A DNA stretch of 64,000 nucleotides from Adiantum capillus-veneris (lineage: Eukaryota; Streptophyta; Polypodiopsida; Polypodiales; Pteridaceae). Where the stretch lies: the NCBI GenBank assembly GCA_014529385.2, contig CM043953.1, forward strand, positions 86,268,342 through 86,332,341, written 5' to 3'. A program made the translations under genes and the position numbers. A model generated the notes under the pieces. That model did no database searches. It saw nothing but the letters and a program-made list of their open reading frames with translations, and was not told the origin of the DNA. This document shows, in pieces, positions 56,779-64,000 of the stretch (the first letter of the stretch is position 1; every line of letters begins with the position of its first letter).

Positions 56779-57392
56779 TCTCTCTCCCTCTTTATCGCGT
56801 GTGAATGAGCTTTTTTTAATTTTGGACTTTAGCCTTCAGGTTGCAGATTGCGACACGTTGTTGGACGCATTTCTGACACCCCGCTTTTTGTAAATTTGTA
56901 CATACGGACATGACGCCCGATTTCAAAAGGACGTGTGGGCTTTCTTTTTGTGGGTTTTTTAGCTTGCTTTAGCAAGCACATGTACATGCAATGCAAGTCG
57001 CTAGTCTAGTGACAGCTGTCGGGGCTACTGTAAGTGCCCGTGAGTGAGTTTTTTGAAGTGAGCCTTGTATATAACTTAAACTCATGTACAAACTAAAAAA
57101 AGTTCAGCCAAAGATCAGAAATTTGCAGGTTTTAGCTCGTTCTGTCTCCTTGGTGCTCTTGGATGCAGTTTTTTGCCCCGACTAGCCTTCTCTACATGTA
57201 GTCGTGCTGGGACAGCTCTCTGTTCGTGTCAATTTTGCTCATGGGGACGTATGGAATCAATTTTAGTCATCTTCAGCTTTCTCGCCAGTCATTTTTCAAG
57301 CTTTCTCTCAAGCTTTAAAGTGCCACAATTGGAGTTGTGCTCATCAGGTTACGACTAGTTCTCTGCAGGGTTATGGCTATGGCAGCCTAGTG
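56779..57392. other. Unassigned sequence with one early minisatellite unit
   Basis: 56796-56862 is an early copy of the repeat found at 57848-58262 (TTATCGCGTG..GGACTTTAGCCTTCAGGTTGC). A short perfect hairpin GCTTGC-TTTA-GCAAGC lies at 56962-56977. No gene recognised. Confidence 0.5.
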
Positions 57393-57648
57393 GAATTGTG
57401 GAATTGATGTTGAAGTTGTGGGTTTGTGATGTTTGATTGTGAAATGAGAGGCTCTTGTCTTCATATGCATTGGTCGACGTGTGTTGTAAATCCATGCTTT
57501 GGCAGGGTTTTGCTATCTATGAATTGTGGAATTGATGTTGAAGTTGTGGGTTTGTGATGTTTGATTGTGAAAGGAGAGGCTCTTGTCTTCATATGCATTG
57601 GTCGGCGTGTGTTGTAAATCCATACTTTGGCAGGGTTTTGCTCCTATG
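57393..57648. repeat. 128-bp tandem duplication
   Basis: 57393-57520 and 57521-57648 are direct repeats starting GAATTGTGGAATTGATGTTG with few differences. Confidence 0.9.
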
Positions 57649-57847
57649 TGACATAGTCTCTTGGGTGGACGACGGCTAGTAAATTCCCAAGGGTCTACTC
57701 CTATTGGACTTGTGGTGTTTCAAAAGGATTTTGCGAAGCTTTTGGTGTCTTGTAGTTCTCTTTCAACGCTCTTGGGTGACATCACTATAGAGGTGTTTCA
57801 GTTTGCTTGTTTCCCAACAACGTGTAAAGGGCTCTCCCTTCCGCCAT

Positions 57848-58262
57848 ATTAGGTTAGTAGAGATTTATCGCGTGCGAACAAGCTTTTTTTAGTTTCGGAC
57901 TTTAGCCTTCAGGTTGCAGATTGCGACACGTGTAAAGGGCTCCCCCTTCCTCCATATTATGTTAGTAAAGATTTTGGACTTTAGCCTTCAGGTTGCAGAT
58001 TGCGACACATGTAAAAGGCTCCCCCTTCCGCCATATTATGTTAGTAGAGATTTATCGCGTGCGAACGGGATTTTTTTAGTTTTGGACTTTAGCCTTCAGG
58101 TTTCACATTGCGACACGTGTAAAGGGCTCCCCCTTCTGCCATATTATGTTAGTAGAGATTATCGCGTGCAAACGGGCTTTTTTTTAGTTTTGGACTTTAG
58201 CTTTGAGGTTGCAAATTGCGACACATGTAAAGGGCTCCCCTTCTGCCATATTATATTAGTAG
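57848..58262. repeat. ~110-bp tandem repeat array
   Basis: Four to five units of TTAGTAGAGATTTATCGCGTG...CTTCAGGTTGCAGATTGCGACACGTGTAAAGGGCTCCC; one unit (57957) lacks the TTATCGCG part. A plus-strand frame stays open across three units (57914-58282) with a repeated LDFSLQV..CDTCKGLP block, but codon and family evidence for a protein is lacking. Confidence 0.85.
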
Positions 58263-58517
58263 ATAGTAGAGATGATTTTTGAGTTTGTAAAAGGAGCCTT
58301 AGAGAAGAGTTGGGTTAGACATACTTTAAATGTTTTTAGTGATGATTAAAACTTATCTTAAATGTTATTTCAGTTTTAAAAATAGTAAATGGATCGTTTT
58401 GTTTTACCTTTCATTTCGGATCTTGTTTTTTTTTGCCTTTCATTTCGGATCTTAACATGTTTTGACTTTTCCTCTATTGTATTGTTTTAGAATGTTAAAG
58501 TGAAGCTTTATCTTGCA

Positions 58518-58557
58518 CTAGTAAAACGGCGTCACCTTCGGTGGCGGCATGGCCTCT
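58518..58557 (-). mobile_element. Helitron-like 3' terminus (minus strand)
   Basis: Minus strand: GCCACC-GAA-GGTGAC hairpin (58545-58531), nine bases (GCCGTTTTA), CTAG (58521-58518), then T. AGAGGCCATGCCGC upstream is identical to the plus-strand copy at 56597-56610, so both are one family. Confidence 0.55.
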
Positions 58558-59554
58558 TTTATCCTCAAGCTCTAGTGTGGGCCAACTATCATAGCATCTC
58601 TTGCCCACCCTCTCAAACGCACCTATATTGCCTCCACGCTCCTTGCCTGAGGTTCGCTCTACACCCGCACCTTTGCTAGTGGAGAAAACATCCACCTGCT
58701 CATATGCTCTAGATCTGCCACTTTCTATACCTACCGCATTTGCAACTCTCCATAGCTACCACCCTTGCCCCCGCCTTGCTTTGAGCACATGCTTACCACC
58801 GTACCAACTTACCCTTGCTTGTTAAGAATGGCTTCAAGTCGTCACAACCGTGTTGCAAAAGCACCTGGTAGCAGCACATTAGATAATGGGGATGGAGTTG
58901 CAAAATCTGTGGCAGTTTGGGAGGGGAAAGTACCCAACAACCAAATGTATGTAGCAAGGCCGTGTGGAAGTAAGCACAATGCCTTCAGACTATGGCTATA
59001 CAGGGGGAGAGAGGATCAAATACCAGGGGAATAGTGGATAATAAGAGGAAAATAGGCTTGTCAACCTTATCTTTAGAGGCCATCTTCTCAGTTTGAGGTT
59101 GAATTTAAATTCTCCCAACGGCATTGGCATGGCTCTGGTGATGCTCTAAATTCTTGTGGGCTCTTATTCTCCCAAAGGCACTGGCGTGGGCGATCACAAA
59201 ACCTGAAGGCATCTCTCCCCCTTTTATAATAGTATGGATATTCCGCCCCAAAATAGAGCCCCTCATGTCCTGTAGGCTGTGCTTCAACTTCGAAAGTGGC
59301 AGCGAGAGAGAGAAATGAAGCAGGCCTGTATTGACTTAGAGATAGCGATCGCCAAGCTGTGGCCGAGTCCGCCGTTGGAACTTGGAGAGTTGAGGACCAA
59401 TGGAGTGTTGGCACAAAGTCACCAGCTCACCAAGATCCACCCGGCCTCTTCCCTGTAGTGTGCATGCACTGCTCTCGATTGGAAGTGTTGAAGTCTCTAT
59501 TCCTCAAAAATGCCATGCCGTACTGATTTGATCACTGATCCAAAGAGGAGATGC
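58558..59554. other. Unassigned sequence
   Basis: Short frames on both strands without motifs. Two blocks TTCTCCCAA.GGCA.TGGC repeat at about 59111 and 59168. No gene is supported; it might be the body of a minus-strand Helitron-like element ending at 58518. Confidence 0.35.
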
Positions 59555-60040
59555 TGATACAGACCGGAAGCGTGGCTGCCCTGCAAAATACTCGAAAATA
59601 GCACATACAGAGACATAAACTACTAAATTTGCATACCTTGAATCACACGATGCCTAATCCACGTTGTACACGAGCAGAGAGAGAAAAAGAGCGTGATAGA
59701 ATGAGAGAGCACGTGCAGGCGCACCTCCTAGAGCGGAGTGCTACGCCGGCACGGCGAGAAAGAAGAGGGGAGAGGGGAGAAGAAGTACACAGACACTGGG
59801 TGCAATCTCCCCCCGTGCAAGAGTGACCATTTCCCTCTTGCACGTATTTAATTTATAGATTCTTGAATGGTCAAAGTGAGTACAAACTGGCCGATCGGAC
59901 ATAATTGGCCAAAGCTCACAAAGAGCACTTGAATAATCAAATATAAATAAAATGTAACATCCTTCTGCATAATCCATTATCTGCCGATGCTCTTGCCACC
60001 TGTCAGCTGCAATAGCTAATAAAATATCAATTCTATAACA
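59555..60040 (-). repeat. LARD-like 3' LTR
   Basis: 486 bp; minus-strand TGTTATAGAATTG...; TATA-like CTATAAAT at 59851-59858. Confidence 0.88.
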
Positions 60041-60052
60041 TACCTCTCCGTT
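60041..60052 (-). promoter_or_regulatory. LARD-like polypurine tract
   Basis: Minus-strand AACGGAGAGGTA directly before the 3' LTR, similar to the GAGAGAGGTAA of Gypsy-1. Confidence 0.65.
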
Positions 60053-60480
60053 GGAAAGCAACTGTCCTCAGTTGCAAAGAAAAAATCTGCAAACAATACT
60101 TGTCAAAAACATGCAGTGATTAGTATGTTGTGTCAAAAACATCACATAATAAAAGAAAAATTTATCAAACTAAACGACATTAGCTTATGCCTACCTTCAT
60201 CCACATACTACCTATTCTAGTGTCCCATACCACTAGAATAAGCAGTATATGCCATACCCTGATGAATCAGGATATCATTGGTCACACTCATTATCAGTCT
60301 CATAATGTCAAGTCTCCTCACATAAACACTGCCGTGATAAAGTAATCATCAGATACCAAATTCCAATTCAATTCCAATTCCACAATGTAAGTCCAAATCC
60401 AAATCACTTTCATTCTGTACCCGGGTAACAAAATCATACCAATTACAGTGGTGGCCAGCCACTGCAACATGATTTTGTGA
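60053..60480. other. LARD-like interior, no gene
   Basis: A/T-rich, no open frame of interest, no repeat recognised. Confidence 0.5.
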
Positions 60481-60722
60481 TTGGTGTTGCTTAAATCGGC
60501 GAATCTACACCAAGAAGACGTGCTGCCTAAATCGACGAATCTGCACTAATGCTGCCTAAATCGGCGAATCTGCATTTGGTATTGTTTAAAAATTCATGAA
60601 TCTGTAATTTTCATTGTGCTGCCTAAATCGGCGGATCTGCACAGATAACTGGTGTTGCCTAAATCTGCGGATCTACACCAAGGTGAGCATTTACACACTG
60701 CCTAAATCGGCGGATCTGTGTG
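60481..60722. repeat. Cluster of seven hairpins with conserved 19-nt loop
   Basis: Loop TGCCTAAATCGGCGRATCT is flanked by short self-complementary stems that differ between copies: TTGGTGT/ACACCAA (60481-60513), GTGC/GCAC (60520-60546), AATGC/GCATT (60548-60576), a degenerate copy without stem (about 60578-60608), TGTGC/GCACA (60615-60643), TGGTGT/ACACCA (60650-60680) and CACAC/GTGTG (60694-60722). Loop length is 19 in all six good copies. Stems change on both sides together, which suggests that pairing matters or that the units were copied with inverted ends. Confidence 0.85.
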
Positions 60723-62316
60723 CATGTGACCAATGGACTAGACAAGACATAAGAAACAAAACATTGACTACTGTGTGATACCACATTGGAGTTAGTTGAG
60801 TAGCAGAGTACTTACAAATTTTTTTGTTCACTAACTCAAAGCACCTTATTTCACATGAGTAGCTGCATAGCTTATTGACAAACCATCTCAATAAAATTTC
60901 CTTTCAATACAATTAGAAGCCATGACCTGGAGGATATTTTGTATATGAAAATGTACGTACTTGTGTGTGTGTGTGGCGAGCTATAATGGAAGGAAACTCA
61001 AGCTGAATCAGGGTGGTCTCACAAACAACATTTATATACAGGGTAAAGAGAAGTGCATTTAGTAGCATGCACCAAAGTATGTGTTAGATTGTACCCACGT
61101 AGGGGGAAAACCAATATGCCCTGGTGTGAGATGGAAATTAGTATACAACCAAAAAGTGCTAGAAGAGAGTAGCAGTGTCATGTAAGCTAGAAATCAATCT
61201 GAGTATATAAGAGATTTAAGACTAAATAGTGAGTTTAATTACACATGGAGGAGTTGCCTTGCTGAAGACGCCATATGACATGATGAGAGGATTGAAAATA
61301 CTATAAATAAGGAAATAAGTTCGCAATAGGAATCTATGATTAGTGTAAGATATCTTAATAGAAAGTAGAAATAACACTCTTTCATAGTAGGAAAAGCCTA
61401 ACCGTTTTGCTTAAACCTGATTTCTATTTATATATAAAAGAAGAGGTCGATGCTCACTATTCTTCACTCGCTGCAACACTCATCCATGATAACAATGCCT
61501 CCTCTAGGTAGGGCGTGGTGAGCTTGTTTCTAGCAAGTCCGAGTCGATGGAAATGCAGTAAAAATCTTTTGTGAGGCACGCACAAAGTTGCCTACTGATG
61601 CCCTTTGAGCATGAATGGGTGCCAGCCATAACGACTAGCAGAATTAAACATGACTATTCCTTTCCATTTTGATAGCGCAAGGTAGGCTGCTGTTTTCGAG
61701 AATATTGCAGTGCCCCACAGTGCGTCGTGCCTCAACAAGGCTCATTGAAAAAGGCGATCTCGCAATTGCATCACCAAATCTTCACCAGCTTAATATGGCC
61801 GGATGAGATGCAGCCTTGCAACTTATAAGCTTGCTAGATTTGGCACATGTAAACAAGGCCTCACACAGAGGATGGCGAAAAGTAGTTAACTAAGTTAGTG
61901 GTGTACCGCAGATCGAGCATGCAGCACTCCAGTGAAAAATCACTCATCTCCCACCCACCTCCCAGCTTGCATGGTTCCAAGATCCGTCGAATTGACTACC
62001 AACCATCTCACACGCCTTGCCAGCCAACAACACACACATGCGCTGACTCGCTCGGCTGTTAATTTGCACCAACTACTGCCCGTCAACAAACCCATAGGCA
62101 AGTGGTGCCGTTATCAGATCGCATGCATGGATTTTGCCTTAACATTGACAGCTACACGAACCCACGTCAGCCCCCCGTGAAACACCAATAGCCACCGACC
62201 CGGCATAGCGCATGCAGCGGCTCTCGATCTCTCTCACTACATCCTTCGCATGCTTCACTCTTTCTCTCTCCCTCATCTGTGGCTGACGGCGCAGGAGCTG
62301 CAGCAACCACCCACTA

Positions 62317-62408
<92 letters not shown>

Positions 62409-62881
62409 CGGCATGCAAGGCGGCCCTCGTGCAGACACATGCACAGTACAGCCATTGACTTGCATGCAGGGCGGCCACCCACTACATCGAGGCGTCATCT
62501 GACTTCCTCTCACTCTCTCTCCTAGCCTCCCTCCATGCTTTCTCGCTTCCCCCCCACCCACCCACTGACCCACCTCTGCATGGTAGTGCACCGCAGCGCA
62601 GACATTCAGCTACACAACCCTCCATACAGATGGAATCGTGCCAACCTTGCGGCTCTCATACTTTTTTCGTGGCCTGCATGCCCGCAATATCCACCACGTA
62701 CAGACTAGCTCCATCTACCCTCTGCCCCACCTACGGACCGCCCTTGCCAGCCTCAGTTTACCGGTCGATCTCTCTCTCTCTTTTGCGCAGTTCTCTGCCC
62801 GCTTTTTTTTTTTTCCTTCTTCCCCATGTGAGCTGCATGGAAATCAGTTCGACTTTCTCTCAAATCTTTCAGCGACTCTTG

Positions 62882-62933
<52 letters not shown>

Positions 62934-62973
62934 AACCTGTATCTCCCTCTCTAACAGCTGGGGATGGTCAATT
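60723..62973. other. LARD-like interior, remainder
   Basis: Non-coding. Contains a short (GT)n at 60961-60975, a long (CT)n at 62321-62405 and another at 62884-62929. No Gag or Pol remnants seen on either strand. Confidence 0.6.
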
Positions 62974-62986
62974 TGCTCTGATATCA
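62974..62986 (-). promoter_or_regulatory. LARD-like primer-binding site
   Basis: Minus-strand TGATATCAGAGCA near the 5' LTR: the initiator-Met primer site TGGTATCAGAGCA with one change. Confidence 0.7.
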
Positions 62987-62987
62987 C

Positions 62988-63473
62988 TGCTACAGACCGG
63001 AAGCCTCGCTGCCCTGCAAAATACTCGAAAATAGCACATACCGAGACATAAACTACTAAATTTGCATACCTCGAATCACACGATGCCTAATCCACGTTGT
63101 ACACGAGCAAAGAGAGAAAGAGAGCGTGATAGAATGAGAGAGCACGTGCAGGTGCACCTCCTAGAGCGGAGTTCTACGCCGGCACGGCGAGAAAGAAGAG
63201 GGGAGAGGGGAGAAGAAGTACACAGACACTGGGTGCAATCTCCCCCCGTGCAAGAGTGACCATTTCCCTCTTGCACGTATTTAATTTATAGATTCTTGAA
63301 TGGTCAAAGTGAGTACAAACTTGCCGACCGGACATAATTGGCCAAAGCTTACAAAGAGCACTTGAATAATCAAATATACATAAAATGTAACATCCTTCTG
63401 CATAATCCATTATCTGCTGATGCTCTTGCCACCTGTCAGCTGCAATAGCTAATAAAATATCAATTCTATAACA
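62988..63473 (-). repeat. LARD-like 5' LTR
   Basis: 486 bp, paired with 59555-60040. Confidence 0.88.
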
Positions 63474-63514
63474 GATGGCCACCTGCAATGCTTTGCTTTG
63501 ATCCCGACAACGGA

Positions 63515-63574
<60 letters not shown>

Positions 63575-63637
63575 CAACATTGTCATGGCTGGATCCCGGA
63601 GAGAAATCTTTAAGTAACCTTACAAAAGAAAGACTTA

Positions 63638-63695
<58 letters not shown>

Positions 63696-63753
63696 CTTAG
63701 CCTGTCGCTCTCTCTCAAGTGTTAGTGGCCACTGTCATGGCTAGATCATAGAG

Positions 63754-63812
<59 letters not shown>

Positions 63813-64000
63813 GTCATGGACGGATCCCAGAGAGCAATCTTTAGTGACCTTACAAAAGAAAGACTTATTCTGTTCCCCTCCATGTATGTTGTGTAGCGAA
63901 TATTGCTTCTTTCTCGGTGTTGCTCTATGATCACGAAATCATCGTGTAGCGGATATCACTGCTCTATCCATGTTTGTTTGTGTAGCGGATATTGTTGCTT
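63474..64000. repeat. Compound (CT)n satellite and GTGTAGCGRATAT repeats
   Basis: (CT)n tracts at 63517-63571, 63641-63692 and 63755-63808 alternate with copies of a ~70-bp segment containing TTGTCATGG.YGGATCCC and CCTTACAAAAGAAAGACTTATT (63572-63640, 63810-63870; partial at 63730). After 63885, GTGTAGCGRATATY occurs three times up to the window edge. No gene recognised. Confidence 0.8.

Larger units (their letters stand above)
59555..63473 (-). mobile_element. Non-autonomous LTR retrotransposon (LARD-like)
   Basis: Two direct repeats of exactly 486 bp (59555-60040 and 62988-63473), TG...CA, about 14 differences (near 3 percent). Minus orientation is shown by a primer-site-like TGATATCAGAGC next to the right LTR and a purine-rich GGAGAGGTA next to the left LTR. 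Flanks GATGC (59550-59554) and GATGG (63474-63478) match at 4 of 5 positions. The 2947-bp interior has no Gag or Pol similarity, so mobilisation would need another element's proteins. It holds a hairpin cluster and (CT)n tracts. Confidence 0.8.

Noticed and set aside
56962-56977. Terminator hairpin GCTTGC-TTTA-GCAAGC
   Set aside because: Intrinsic terminators are not expected in plant nuclear DNA; 6-bp palindromes are frequent by chance.
57914-58282. Cys-containing repeat protein
   Set aside because: The frame lies wholly inside a minisatellite and has no homology or start context; kept as a repeat only.
60481-60722. CRISPR-like array
   Set aside because: Repeats are separated by irregular distances (1-20 bases), stems differ, and the context is a plant LTR element.

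Overview
The window is plant nuclear DNA made almost entirely of transposable elements and simple repeats; no intact host gene was found. Evidence for a land plant: Ty1/copia and Ty3/gypsy elements primed by initiator-Met tRNA (TGGTATCAGAGC), a chromodomain gypsy element, an Athila/Tat-like gypsy element, L1-type LINEs with a C-terminal zinc-binding domain, and Helitron-like ends. The unusual density of (CT/GA)n arrays and the layered insertions suggest a large, repeat-rich genome. The species cannot be named from the sequence.

Layout. 1-2520: a degraded exon of an unidentified protein (minus), a degenerate AGTGGT/ACCACT array with a perfect 149-bp palindrome, and a short tRNA-derived SINE. 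2521-25080: a four-level nest. Copia-2 (plus) was hit in its 5' LTR by Gypsy-2 (minus); Gypsy-2 was hit in gag by Copia-1 (minus); Copia-1 was hit in gag by Gypsy-1 (minus, chromodomain). LTR pairs and target duplications fix the boundaries of the two youngest elements. 25081-33060: a diverged ~280-bp tandem repeat with a conserved 20-bp palindrome, an orphan primer-site-like motif, microsatellites, a gag-like fragment and a 5'-truncated LINE (LINE-B). 33061-46080: a 5'-truncated L1-like LINE (LINE-C) split by Gypsy-3, an Athila/Tat-like element (minus) with about 3.8 kb of extra coding sequence downstream of integrase.

46081-56600: microsatellite-rich DNA with a ~1.36-kb tandem unit. The (CT)n tract of its second copy contains LINE-A, a nearly complete two-ORF LINE whose ORFs overlap by ATGA. 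56601-58560: three Helitron-like 3' termini around minisatellites. 59555-63473: a non-autonomous LTR element (paired 486-bp LTRs, no coding) holding a cluster of small hairpins with a conserved 19-nt loop and changing, self-complementary stems. 63474-64000: a compound (CT)n satellite.

All coding regions found are transposon-derived and most carry stops or frameshifts. Several stops are TGA codons where a related copy or family consensus has CGA, as expected from deamination of methylated CpG in silenced repeats. The most unusual signals are the hairpin family (60481-60722), the LINE inserted in a (CT)n tract, the Helitron-like termini, and the extra ORF of Gypsy-3.
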